DNA of 64,000 nucleotides from JBIYSM02 sp044759095. GTDB taxonomy: Bacteria; Bacillota; Bacilli; Brevibacillales; Brevibacillaceae. This document shows, one piece after another, positions 40,902-49,690 of the stretch. Each line of letters begins with the position of its first letter. Within the stretch, counting starts at the first letter, position 1. A program made the translations under genes and the position numbers. The notes below the pieces were generated by a model. That model saw only the letters and a program-made list of their open reading frames with translations. It did not search any database and had not been told where the DNA came from. The stretch lies in the NCBI RefSeq assembly GCF_044759095.2, contig NZ_JBIYSM020000007.1:1-64000 (forward strand). Direction: 5' to 3'.

Positions 40902-42416
40902 TCAGCTCCTAGAAGCGAACGTGCTGCCAAAATAGATCTGATCGAGGTCCCGCAGCTTTTCTTCTACCAACTGTTTATAGGTTTCGTTGTAGGTTTTCGG
41001 GTCTTTGGGGTTTGGCCAGCGGGTCAGCTTGCCGGATCCCGGCGCCATCAATTTGGAGACGGCACCGCAGCCCAGTCCGAGGATGGTTTGCACCTCTTCC
41101 ATGATCATGATGTTGTAGATGCTCTCCTGCCCTTGCAGGGCGTAGCCCACGTTTTCCAGGTTGCCGAGAATGTTTTTCTGGCGGTAGAGATAGTAGGGCA
41201 GATATCCATGCTGCGCCGTCCAGCGGGAGGCCAGGTCCATCATCTGCCGAATCTCTTCCCGGCTCGCCACCTTGTAGCGCTCCTTGTTCTGGGTCATTTC
41301 GGACGCACGCTTGAACGACAGCGTGTGCACCGTCAGCGAAGCCGGCATCAGCTTTTCCACTGCTTCCAGGCTGTGCTCCAACTCGGCCAGTCCTTCATTG
41401 GGCAATCCGATGATCAAATCCATGTTGATATTGGTCAATCCCATTTCCATGGCCAGGTGATATTTTTCAATCGTCTCTTCCACTGTGTGGTGACGGCCGA
41501 TTGCATGTAACGTCTCCTGTGTGAATGACTGCGGGTTGATGCTGATTCGGTCCACATTCCAACGCTTCATGACCGACAGCTTCTCCGGCGTAATCGTGTC
41601 GGGACGACCCGCCTCCACGGTCAGCTCGCGCACTTGATCCATATTGGGAAACGATTGGTGCAGCGTTACAAACAACCGGTCGAGATCATCCGCCGTAATG
41701 CTGGTTGGCGTCCCTCCCCCAAAGTAAATGGAGGTGATGCGCATGTCATGCCGTTTTAACCACTCCCCCGTTTTTTCAATCTCGTAGTGCAGCCCCTCCA
41801 GAAACGGATTGACGGAGGCTGTGTGGCTGCGGATTGCGTAGGCGGGAAATGTGCAGTAGGCGCATTTTGTGGGGCAAAACGGAATCCCGATGTAGACGGA
41901 CAGTTCGCGGTCAATCTGATACAGGTCCGGAACCACCAGCAGTTGCCGGTCGACAATCCGCTGCAAGAGCTCCAGTTTGTAGGGACGCACCATGTAATCC
42001 CGAATCAGCAGTTCGTGAGCCTCTTCCCTGCTCTTACCCGAAGAGAGAAGCTGATGAAGCAGCTTGGTCGGACGAATGCCGGTCAGGATCCCCCATCCCT
42101 GTTCGATGCCAGTAAACTTCTCCATCAGCATCAGCAGGGTGTAGCTGACCGCCTGTTTGGCTGTTTTGCGCATCGCCTTTTCATCCCGTCCAACGAACGG
42201 ACGAACATAGCTGTATGTCATTTTCTGCCCGTTTGACAACAGTTCTCCTCGCGCATGCACGCCGTCTGACTGCTCGCTGATTGTCAATACGAGGCGTATA
42301 TCGTCTGGGTTATTCCACTCTTGTACATAGGCAATCTCGGGATCTTCGTAAAACAAGGCGAGGATCAAGCCGATCTCCCGCTCGAAGGAATGGCCTTCGC
42401 ACTTCACTTGTATCAT
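40902..42416 (-). CDS. hemZ: HemZ-type coproporphyrinogen III dehydrogenase (radical SAM)
   Basis: 504 aa. An N-terminal domain of about 165 residues typical of HemZ precedes the radical SAM barrel with the cluster motif CPTKCAYCTF, GGGTPTS, TVEAGRPDTIT and INMDLIIGLPNE. The C-terminal HemN-like domain contains LGLGCGAVSKL. AGGTGA precedes the ATG. HemZ is an auxiliary, oxygen-independent heme enzyme in Bacillales; several HemN relatives are instead heme chaperones, so the reaction is inferred. Confidence 0.88.
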   Translation of the reverse strand: MIQVKCEGHSFEREIGLILALFYEDPEIAYVQEWNNPDDIRLVLTISEQSDGVHARGELLSNGQKMTYSYVRPFVGRDEKAMRKTAKQAVSYTLLMLMEKFTGIEQGWGILTGIRPTKLLHQLLSSGKSREEAHELLIRDYMVRPYKLELLQRIVDRQLLVVPDLYQIDRELSVYIGIPFCPTKCAYCTFPAYAIRSHTASVNPFLEGLHYEIEKTGEWLKRHDMRITSIYFGGGTPTSITADDLDRLFVTLHQSFPNMDQVRELTVEAGRPDTITPEKLSVMKRWNVDRISINPQSFTQETLHAIGRHHTVEETIEKYHLAMEMGLTNINMDLIIGLPNEGLAELEHSLEAVEKLMPASLTVHTLSFKRASEMTQNKERYKVASREEIRQMMDLASRWTAQHGYLPYYLYRQKNILGNLENVGYALQGQESIYNIMIMEEVQTILGLGCGAVSKLMAPGSGKLTRWPNPKDPKTYNETYKQLVEEKLRDLDQIYFGSTFASRS

Positions 42417-42511
42417 CAGTTCACCTGCTTTTCAGTATGCCACCCTTCATCTTACCCAACCTGAAAAGCCCGGTCAACAGCGCCACCGCTCTCAAATCAG
42501 CAACGAAGCCT

Positions 42512-42685
42512 CTATCGTCTCACCTTGCGGCGGAGCTGCTGAACGTCGCGGACGCTGATGTGAAACTCCTGCGACATCTCCACATCGTTCAGCGTGGATT
42601 CCTTCTCCAAAAAATCATGAAAATCAACGGAAAACAGACGTCGGTTCGCCTCCTGTGCGAATGTCTCCTTGTTTGACTGCCTCAT
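42512..42685 (-). CDS. Small helix-turn-helix-like protein
   Basis: 57 aa from the ATG at 42685 with AAGGAG 9 bases upstream; the longer frame reaches into noncoding repeats. The C-terminal part, LNDVEMSQEFHISVRDVQQLRRKVRR in outline, has the spacing of a sigma-70 region 4-type helix-turn-helix and a basic end. It lies directly downstream of the triple hairpin array on the same strand and upstream of hemZ. No named family. Confidence 0.65.
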   Translation of the reverse strand: MRQSNKETFAQEANRRLFSVDFHDFLEKESTLNDVEMSQEFHISVRDVQQLRRKVRR

Positions 42686-42832
42686 GGATTCCAGCTCCTT
42701 CTCAGACGAAACATGTATCTGTCTCCTATTATTGCCGATTTTGCCGGATTGCATGAGGAGATTTGTCGATCGTTGCAGGAAAATGCTTGTACGAAGCGAA
42801 TGTACATATGTTGGAAAAAAGATGTAAAAAAA

Positions 42833-43062
42833 CCCACCCGGCATTAGCTAACGCTTCGCCGGGCGGGGCCCCGAGCACTTTTCTAGCGGCTGTATGGGAT
42901 GTCCAAATTTATAAATTCTTATACACTAAGAAAACCCAGCCGACTTAAGCTAACGCTGGTGTCGGCTGGGGCCCCGAACACTTTCCTAGTGGCTGTAATA
43001 CCCACCCGGGCGTAGCCAGCGCTTCGCCGGGCGGGGCCCCGAACCCTTTTCCAAGTAACTGT
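42833..43062 (-). repeat. Three tandem copies of a 62-nt hairpin/terminator module
   Basis: Units at 42833-42894, 42935-42997 and 43001-43062. Read on the minus strand each has a small hairpin around CACTAGGAAAGTG, the constant TTCGGGGCCCC, and a 10-bp stem (CCCGCCCGGC/GCCGGGTGGG in unit 1, CCCAGCCGAC/GTCGGCTGGG in unit 2) capped by AGC/GCT. Units 1 and 2 end in T7 and TTTTCTT. The stem changes in pairs between units, so the fold is conserved. The G-U pairs on the minus strand would be A-C clashes on the plus strand, which fixes the likely strand. Confidence 0.7.
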
Positions 43063-43100
43063 CTCGAATGCCGATCATAACCTCGGAAAGGATGTCAAAC

Positions 43101-44885
43101 GTGTACTCTTCCAAGCAACTATTGCGGACACTCCTGACTGTTGTGTGCCTCGTCTCCCTGCCGATCGCAAGCCAAGCTGCCGGCTCGGTCAGCTCGGTTC
43201 AGGTGGCAGTGGACAAGCTGAACGTGCGCAGCGGCCCCAGTCTCAACGACTCCGTCCTGACGACACTTCCAGCAAAGACCGTTCTGCCGGTAATCGCAGA
43301 AAAAGACAACTGGGTACAGGTTCAACTCCCGGATGGAAGAAAAGGGTGGCTGGCCAACTGGCTGGTTAAGCCGAGCGGCAGCTCCGCGGCGGCTTCTCAG
43401 ATCGAAAGTCAAATAGAGAACCTCAACGTACGTTCAGGGCCCAGTCTGACGTTTCCCGTCGTCCAAACGATCAGTCCGAACACCAAATATCCTGTCCTGC
43501 AAAAGAGCGCGCAGTGGGTGCAGATTCAGCTTTCCGCTCAGCAGAAAGGCTGGGTGGCCGGTTGGTTGGTTACCGAGCACAGTTCCTCGCAACCGTCTCC
43601 ACCAACTGCTGAGGACACTCAAAGCGCCCCGGTGGCCAACACGCTGACACTTGATTTCTCACCTTATGTTTATCCGGAGCCAAACGAAAATCTCCCGGCG
43701 ATCGGACAACTGCAGGCGGGGACTGCGATTGAAAAACTAAGTCAGACGAACGGCTGGATTCAATTTCCCTATGGAGGAGTAAACGCATGGATTCGCCTGC
43801 CGGATTCGGGCAGCAATCCGCCCCCGCAGCCGGAGCCAACGCCGGATGTAACGGCCCCTCCCGCTTCACCCGCTCCTCCTGTGCAAACTGCGACGGCGAC
43901 CGTCAAATCCGCTTCGCTCAATCTGAGAAGTGAAGCCAATACCACGAGTACGATTTTGGGCAGCTTGTCCCAGGGAACCACGCTGGAGCTGCTTCAAAAC
44001 CAGGGAGACTGGTATCAGGTGAAGACGCCGGACGGACGCACCGGTTGGGTCGCCGGTTGGCTGCTCGAGGTCAACAAACAATCCGAAGACGTGCCGGCAC
44101 AAGCCATGCTTACGATTCTCAATCCGGATACCAACGTCCGCTCCGGCCCCGGAACCACCTATGATATCGTGACTCGGGTTCAAAACGGGGAGCGTTTCGC
44201 TATCGTTAAACAGGAGGACGATTGGTTCCAAATCCGCCTGTCCGATGGGAAAACAGGCTATGTGGCCGGCTGGCTGGTCGAAGCAGACGGTGTTGCACCC
44301 GTAGTAAGAGGCAACGAGCTGGTCGGGAAAATCATCGTCGTCGACGCGGGGCACGGCGGAAATGACAACGGTGCCACCGGCTCCAGCTTTTCCACCTTGG
44401 AAAAAACCATCAATCTGCAGGTCGCCCTCATGCTCCGCAACAAGTTGGAGGCAGCTGGCGCGAAAGTGATCATGACCCGAAGCGACGACCGCAAACTGAC
44501 GCTGCAGCAGCGGGTGGACACCGCTATACAGAACAAGGCGGATGTCTTCGTCAGCATCCATCACAACACGCACCCAAATACGATGACGAACGGCACGATT
44601 GTCTTCTACTACAACAAGGGCAACTCCAGCAAACTGGCCTCACTTGTCCAGAACGAGATCGTCAAGGCCACGAACTACAAGGATCTGCAGTCCCGTTTCG
44701 GCAATTACTTTGTTCTGCGGGAAAATCCCGTCGTATCGATCCTGGCGGAAATCGGCTTTCTCTCCAATTACAATGATGAAATCCGCCTGCGCTCCGCCAA
44801 GCAGCAGGATCTGGCCGCAGAAGGGCTGTACAAGGGACTTTTGCAATATTTTGCTTCTCTGAAGCCACAAACAGGGGCACAGTAG
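43101..44885 (+). CDS. N-acetylmuramoyl-L-alanine amidase with SH3b repeats (YrvJ-like)
   Basis: 594 aa from a GTG at 43101 (9 bases after AAGG); an ATG at 43092 abuts that site. Signal peptide LLTVVCLVSLPIASQAA, then five SH3b modules: four canonical (LNVRSGPSLNDSV, LNVRSGPSLTFPV, LNLRSEANTTSTI, TNVRSGPGTTYDI, each ending in a GW.AGWLV-type strand) and a degenerate third one near 190-245, with a Pro-rich linker after it. The C-terminal Amidase_3 domain (about 415-585) has the zinc ligands in VDAGHGG, STLEKTIN and VSIHHN and the catalytic Glu in LAEIGFLSN. It cleaves the MurNAc-L-Ala bond in the cell wall. A terminator follows. Confidence 0.92.
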   Translation: MYSSKQLLRTLLTVVCLVSLPIASQAAGSVSSVQVAVDKLNVRSGPSLNDSVLTTLPAKTVLPVIAEKDNWVQVQLPDGRKGWLANWLVKPSGSSAAASQIESQIENLNVRSGPSLTFPVVQTISPNTKYPVLQKSAQWVQIQLSAQQKGWVAGWLVTEHSSSQPSPPTAEDTQSAPVANTLTLDFSPYVYPEPNENLPAIGQLQAGTAIEKLSQTNGWIQFPYGGVNAWIRLPDSGSNPPPQPEPTPDVTAPPASPAPPVQTATATVKSASLNLRSEANTTSTILGSLSQGTTLELLQNQGDWYQVKTPDGRTGWVAGWLLEVNKQSEDVPAQAMLTILNPDTNVRSGPGTTYDIVTRVQNGERFAIVKQEDDWFQIRLSDGKTGYVAGWLVEADGVAPVVRGNELVGKIIVVDAGHGGNDNGATGSSFSTLEKTINLQVALMLRNKLEAAGAKVIMTRSDDRKLTLQQRVDTAIQNKADVFVSIHHNTHPNTMTNGTIVFYYNKGNSSKLASLVQNEIVKATNYKDLQSRFGNYFVLRENPVVSILAEIGFLSNYNDEIRLRSAKQQDLAAEGLYKGLLQYFASLKPQTGAQ

Positions 44886-44886
44886 G

Positions 44887-44914
44887 AAAAAAGCACCGAT
44901 TTGGTGCTTTTTTT
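44887..44914 (+). terminator. Terminator after the amidase gene
   Basis: Stem AAAAGCACC/GGTGCTTTT with a T7 tail. Confidence 0.9.
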
Positions 44915-44935
44915 CGTGGAAGAAAAAGGTAAAAA

Positions 44936-44997
44936 TTGACAATCAATTCACAATAAAGTAGTATGATGAATGGCGCCACATACAAACGTATGTTTGT
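44936..44997 (+). promoter_or_regulatory. MFS gene promoter with a palindromic TetR-type operator
   Basis: TTGACA (44936-44941), 17 bp, TAGTAT (44959-44964). Downstream of the start site lies ACAAAC-GTAT-GTTTGT (44982-44997), a perfect inverted repeat of the size and style bound by TetR-family repressors. No such regulator gene is adjacent. Confidence 0.7.
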
Positions 44998-45014
44998 GAA
45001 AAGGAGTGGACAAA

Positions 45015-46238
45015 ATGACATCCCCATCTCAGGCCGGTTTATTCCGCAACACGTTCATCCGATCGATCCTGCTCTCCGGTGTTTTTCTTCAAATTGGCAT
45101 TTGGGTACGCAACTTTGCCATCCTCTTGTTCGTCATGGAACAGACAAATAATGACCCGTTTGCCGTTTCCCTCATTTCAGTGGCAGAGTTCGCCCCGATT
45201 TTTCTGTTTTCCTTTGTTGGCGGCACCTTCGCAGACCGCTGGCGTCCGAAGCGAACCATGGTCTGGTGCGACGTGCTGAGCGCTTTGTCCGTCTTTGTCG
45301 TGCTGCTTACCCTGTTGGCGGGTACGTGGAAAGCTGTTTTCTTTGCCACGCTGGTATCGGCCATTCTATCGCAGTTTTCCCAGCCGTCGGCGATGAAGCT
45401 GTTCAAGCAGCATGTCCCCGAAGAACAACTGCAGTCGGGCATGGCGATGTTTCAGACTCTGATGGCGATCTTCATGATTATCGGACCGATTCTGGGTACA
45501 TTCGTCTATCAATCGTTCGGCATCCATACTGCGATTGGCGTCATGGGAGTAGCCTTTTTGCTCTCCGCCGGCGTGCTGACCTTTCTACCTGCTGATGACA
45601 AGGAAGCCAAGGACAAAACGGACTCTTCCTTCTGGCAGGAACTGATTGACGGATTTCGCTATGTATGGGCCAGACCGATGCTTCGCTCACTTGGCGCGGT
45701 CTTTGCCATAGCCGGCCTGGCGGTAGGCCTGATGCAGCCGCTGGTTGTGTTCATCGTAATGGAGCGGCTTGGGCTGCCGAAAGAGTACGTGCAGTGGCTG
45801 ATGATGGTTAACGGTGCCGCAATGCTGATCGGCGGCGGACTGGTCGTGGGCATCTCGAAAAAGGTGTCCCCCCAGAAGTTGCTGGCGCTTGGCATGCTTG
45901 CGAGCGCTGTCTCCGTCTGCGGGATCGGCCTTTCAACCAACCTGTGGTTGACCTTGGCGTTTGAGTTTGTGAGCGGTCTGTTCTTTCCCTGCATCCACAT
46001 CGGTGTGAACACGATGATTCTGCAAGCGAGCGAAGAAGCGTATGTGGGGCGTGTAAACGGCGTGCTCAACCCGCTGTTCATGGGCATGATGGTCCTGGCC
46101 ATAAGTACGGCGGGGTGGCTGAAGGCAGCACTTTCGCTCGTAACGGTTTTCGAGGCAGCAGGCTTGCTGTTTCTGCTGGGAATGTTCGTCTTGATCCCGC
46201 TGTTTAAGATGAAACCAACAGCGGCGGAACAAACGTGA
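45015..46238 (+). CDS. Major facilitator superfamily transporter
   Basis: 407 aa, about 12 membrane helices, from the ATG at 45015 with AAGGAG 9 bases upstream. The loop FADRWRPKRTMVWCDVLSA is the MFS motif A region of the drug:H+ antiporter type, and MKLFKQHVPEEQLQSGMAMFQT resembles MefA/EntS-like exporters. It stands alone, flanked by terminators and controlled by its own promoter and operator, which suggests an inducible efflux pump. Confidence 0.85.
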   Translation: MTSPSQAGLFRNTFIRSILLSGVFLQIGIWVRNFAILLFVMEQTNNDPFAVSLISVAEFAPIFLFSFVGGTFADRWRPKRTMVWCDVLSALSVFVVLLTLLAGTWKAVFFATLVSAILSQFSQPSAMKLFKQHVPEEQLQSGMAMFQTLMAIFMIIGPILGTFVYQSFGIHTAIGVMGVAFLLSAGVLTFLPADDKEAKDKTDSSFWQELIDGFRYVWARPMLRSLGAVFAIAGLAVGLMQPLVVFIVMERLGLPKEYVQWLMMVNGAAMLIGGGLVVGISKKVSPQKLLALGMLASAVSVCGIGLSTNLWLTLAFEFVSGLFFPCIHIGVNTMILQASEEAYVGRVNGVLNPLFMGMMVLAISTAGWLKAALSLVTVFEAAGLLFLLGMFVLIPLFKMKPTAAEQT

Positions 46239-46243
46239 CAAAA

Positions 46244-46268
46244 AAATCGGGAGAGCATCTCCCGATTT
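46244..46268. terminator. Bidirectional terminator between the MFS gene and dtd
   Basis: An 11-bp perfect stem AAATCGGGAGA/TCTCCCGATTT overlaps the dtd stop codon. Confidence 0.9.
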
Positions 46269-46704
46269 ATGATTCGACAATGAGCGTAACAGGACCGTGG
46301 TTCACCAGGCTGACGTCCATCATGGCGCCAAATACCCCCGTCTCGACCCGCAATCCTTTCTCGCGCAGTTTTTCATTGAACAGGTTGTACAACGGCTCTG
46401 CTTGCTCAGGACGGGCCGCCGCCATGAAGTTGGGGCGCCGTCCCTTGCGGCAGTCGCCATACAGCGTAAACTGGGAGATGGACAATATCTGTCCGCCCTT
46501 TTCCAGTACCGAGTGGTTCATTTTTCCCTCTGAGTCTTCGAAGATTCGCAAGTGGGCGATCTTGTCCGCGACAAATTCAACCTCTTTTTCGGTATCCTCG
46601 TGCGTGATGCCAACCAACAGCACCAGCCCGTGTTCGATCTGCCCGACTACTTCTCCTGCTACAGTGACGCTCGCTTCCTTCGATCGCTGAACGATGACAC
46701 GCAT
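46267..46704 (-). CDS. dtd: D-aminoacyl-tRNA deacylase (YrvI)
   Basis: 145 aa. MRVIVQRSKEASVTV at the start, the SQFTLYGD active-site motif and the NHGPVT cross-subunit Gly-Pro motif near the end are all present. It removes D-amino acids from tRNA. Downstream of relA, as in most Firmicutes. Confidence 0.96.
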   Translation of the reverse strand: MRVIVQRSKEASVTVAGEVVGQIEHGLVLLVGITHEDTEKEVEFVADKIAHLRIFEDSEGKMNHSVLEKGGQILSISQFTLYGDCRKGRRPNFMAAARPEQAEPLYNLFNEKLREKGLRVETGVFGAMMDVSLVNHGPVTLIVES

Positions 46705-46755
46705 AAACCGGCTTTCTCCCTTCGTACAAATGAAGCAGCACCCAATTGCTGTGAA

Positions 46756-48924
46756 TCAGGTGCTTAAAATTCGGCGAACCGAATAAATATCTTTTATTCG
46801 CTTGATGCGTTCCACCACTTTTTGCAGGTGGTCCACATTGCTGATGGAAATCGTCATGTGGATGGTGGCCACACGGTTTTTGTCTGCTTTGCCGCTGACA
46901 GCGGAGATATTGGTTTTGGTCTCACCCACAACCTGCAGCACGTCGTTTAACAGTCCGCTCCGGTCATGCCCGGTGATTTCTATATCCACATTGTAGTTGT
47001 GCTTCAGGTCGCCTTCCCAATCCACGTCGATCAGCCGTTCGCTGCATTCTTCCGTCATTACGTTGGGGCAATCGAGGCGGTGTACGGAAACACCGCGGCC
47101 GCGCGTGATAAATCCGATGATCTGATCGCCCGGCACCGGCCTGCAGCAGCGGGAGATGCGCACAAGCAAGTTATCCACGCCCCGCACCTTGACACCGGAT
47201 TCGCTTCGGCCAGTGGACGGGGGCGTCGGCTTGAACTCCGGCACGACCGGCTGCTGCTCTTCCCGTTCACGCCGCAGTTTTTCCGTCAGGCGGGTGACGA
47301 TCTGCGCTGCCGTCAGCCCGCCGTAGCCGACAGCGGCAAACATGTCTTCCTGTCCCTGGAAGTTAAATTTGGCCGCTGCGTCCTGAATGTTTTCTTCCGT
47401 CAGCACTTCCTTGACGTCAAAGCCGCGGGATTTGATCTCCATCTCGATCATATGCTGGCCTTTGGCGACGTTTTCTTCCCGTTTCTCTTTTTTAAACCAC
47501 TGTTTGATTTTGTTGCGGGCATGAGCAGACTTGGCGATTTTCAACCAGTCCTGGCTAGGGCCGTACGAATGCTTGGAGGTAAGGATTTCGACGATATCCC
47601 CTGTTTTCAGAGGGTAATCGAGCGGCACGATTTTTCCGTTTACTTTGGCTCCAATCGTGCGGTTGCCCACGGCCGAGTGAATCCGATAGGCGAAGTCAAG
47701 GGGAACGGAGCCTTTTGGCAGCTCGACGACATCCCCTTTGGGCGTAAAGACAAACACCATATCAGAGAAGAGATCCTGCTTCAGCGACTCCATAAACTCC
47801 TGGGCATTCGGCGCCTCTTCCTGGCCGCCCTGAATGATTTCCCGGAGATTGCCCAGCTTCTCGGCAAACGTCCCCTGCACCACGCTCTTGCCTTCCTTGT
47901 AGGCCCAGTGAGCAGCGATCCCGATCTCCGCGGTCCGGTGCATATCCCATGTACGGATCTGTACCTCCAGCGGCTCTCCCTTTGGTCCGATCACGGTTGT
48001 ATGCAGGGATTGGTACATGTTCGCTTTTGGCATGGCGATGTAATCCTTGAAGCGGCCGGGCATCGGTTTCCACAAGGTGTGAACGATCCCCAGAACCGCA
48101 TAGCAATCACGAATATCGTTGACGATGATGCGCAGCGCAAGCAAATCGTAAATCTCGTTAAACTGCTTGTTCTGCGTTGTCATCTTTTTGTAGATACTGT
48201 AAATGTGCTTGGGGCGGCCGGAAATTTCGGCTTCCACATGCAGTTCCTTCAGTTTTTCCTGGATGGTCCGCGCCGCCTCGTTCAGGTACTCTTCCCGCTC
48301 TGCACGCTTTTTCTGCATCAGGTTGACAATGCGGTAATACTGCTGCGGATTCAGGTAGCGAAGCGCCGTGTCTTCCAACTCCCATTTAACGGACGCAATC
48401 CCCAGCCGATGTGCGAGTGGGGCGAAGATTTCCAGGGTCTCGTCGGAGATTTCGCGCTGCTTCTCCTCTGACATGTGGCGAAGGGTGCGCATGTTGTGCA
48501 GGCGGTCCGCCAGTTTAATCATGATGACGCGAATGTCCTGCGCCATGGCGATCAACATTTTGCGGTGGTTTTCCGCCAGCTGTTCTTCCTTGGATTTGTA
48601 TTTGATTTTATCGAGCTTGGTCACCCCGTCAACAAGCAGGGCTACTTCCTGCCCAAATTCTTCCCGAAGGTGATCCAGTGTTATCTCGGTATCTTCCACG
48701 ACGTCGTGCAGCAAGCCGGCAGCAATCGTCACAGCATCCATGTGCAGGTCGGCGAGAATGCCCGCCACGGCAATGGGATGCATGATATAGGGCACGCCTG
48801 ATTTGCGCACCTGACCCTCGTGAGCTTTTTCCGCCAGCCGATAGGCTCGGGTTATCAGCTCGAGGTCTTTTTCGGACAAGTAACTGCCCGCCTTTTTTAG
48901 TACCTCATCCATGCCCGTTATCAT
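46756..48924 (-). CDS. relA: GTP pyrophosphokinase RelA (bifunctional RelA/SpoT homologue)
   Basis: 722 aa. The hydrolase HD domain is intact (YIMHPIAVAGILADL, LLHDVVEDT), so it should both make and degrade (p)ppGpp. Synthetase residues lie in VKWELEDTALRYL and KANMYQSLHTTVIGP. TGS (VFTPKGDVVELPKGS), a zinc-finger region (RCCRPVPGDQI) and a C-terminal ACT domain follow. It triggers the stringent response on ribosomes. The apt-relA-dtd order is conserved. Confidence 0.97.
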   Translation of the reverse strand: MITGMDEVLKKAGSYLSEKDLELITRAYRLAEKAHEGQVRKSGVPYIMHPIAVAGILADLHMDAVTIAAGLLHDVVEDTEITLDHLREEFGQEVALLVDGVTKLDKIKYKSKEEQLAENHRKMLIAMAQDIRVIMIKLADRLHNMRTLRHMSEEKQREISDETLEIFAPLAHRLGIASVKWELEDTALRYLNPQQYYRIVNLMQKKRAEREEYLNEAARTIQEKLKELHVEAEISGRPKHIYSIYKKMTTQNKQFNEIYDLLALRIIVNDIRDCYAVLGIVHTLWKPMPGRFKDYIAMPKANMYQSLHTTVIGPKGEPLEVQIRTWDMHRTAEIGIAAHWAYKEGKSVVQGTFAEKLGNLREIIQGGQEEAPNAQEFMESLKQDLFSDMVFVFTPKGDVVELPKGSVPLDFAYRIHSAVGNRTIGAKVNGKIVPLDYPLKTGDIVEILTSKHSYGPSQDWLKIAKSAHARNKIKQWFKKEKREENVAKGQHMIEMEIKSRGFDVKEVLTEENIQDAAAKFNFQGQEDMFAAVGYGGLTAAQIVTRLTEKLRREREEQQPVVPEFKPTPPSTGRSESGVKVRGVDNLLVRISRCCRPVPGDQIIGFITRGRGVSVHRLDCPNVMTEECSERLIDVDWEGDLKHNYNVDIEITGHDRSGLLNDVLQVVGETKTNISAVSGKADKNRVATIHMTISISNVDHLQKVVERIKRIKDIYSVRRILST

Positions 48925-49140
48925 AATTCCCTTCCCTTATCCTCTCGTGAAAAAAAGCTGAAAGTTCCAAAGCCAAACCTTGTAAGGGTGGAAAAATCAA
49001 CGTTTTCTTCAGATGTTTCAACTATGCCTCAAGCTTGTACGAGGAAAGTAAGCGTATCTATTTCATACTATTATCTTGTAAGTCGGTTGTGTTGTAAAGG
49101 TGATTCTCCGAACAAAGTATGGAAGAAGATTGAAACTAGC

Positions 49141-49166
49141 AAAAAACGGGCCAATGCCCGTTTTTT
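49141..49166 (-). terminator. Terminator after apt
   Basis: An 11-bp stem AAAAAACGGGC/GCCCGTTTTTT with a 4-base loop touches the apt stop. The rest of 48925-49140 shows no gene; it should hold the relA promoter, which I could not fix. Confidence 0.88.
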
Positions 49167-49677
49167 AGTATTGAACAAGAGATTTGATCGGCACATCCCC
49201 GAGTTTTTTCCGGCCTTCGAGATAGCTCAATTCGATAAAGAAGGCAGCCCCGACCACTTTACCGCCCAGTTGTTCTATCAGATTTACCGTCGTGGTGATC
49301 GTGCCCCCGGTGGCGAGCAGGTCGTCGGCGATCAGCACGCGCTGCCCCGGCTGAACCGCATCGACGTGAACGGCCAGGGCATCTTTTCCGTACTCCAGGC
49401 TGTAATCCGCCTTAATGGATTCATACGGCAGCTTGCCAGATTTACGAATCGGCACAAAGCCCACTCCCAGCGCATAGGAGAGCGGAGCCCCTACGACAAA
49501 CCCCCGCGCCTCCGGTCCGGCGATCACATCGATCTGAAGCTCTCGGGCAAAAGCGGCCAGTTCTTCAATCGCTGCCTTGTATGCAGGACCATCTTTCAAC
49601 AGCGTGGTGATGTCCTTAAAACGAATGCCCGGCTGCGGGAAATCAGGGATGACGCGGATGTACTGTTTAAAATCCAT
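49165..49677 (-). CDS. apt: Adenine phosphoribosyltransferase
   Basis: 170 aa from the ATG at 49677 with AGGAGG upstream. FPQPGIRFKDITTLL at the N-terminus, AGPEARGF, and the PRPP loop VLIADDLLATGGT. It converts adenine and PRPP to AMP in purine salvage. Between recJ and relA, as in B. subtilis. Confidence 0.97.
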   Translation of the reverse strand: MDFKQYIRVIPDFPQPGIRFKDITTLLKDGPAYKAAIEELAAFARELQIDVIAGPEARGFVVGAPLSYALGVGFVPIRKSGKLPYESIKADYSLEYGKDALAVHVDAVQPGQRVLIADDLLATGGTITTTVNLIEQLGGKVVGAAFFIELSYLEGRKKLGDVPIKSLVQY

Positions 49678-49690
49678 GGTAAGATTCCTC

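Noticed and set aside
42833..43062. CRISPR array
   Set aside because: Only three units, each itself a full hairpin, with unequal short spacers and no cas genes; the repeats differ by compensatory changes.
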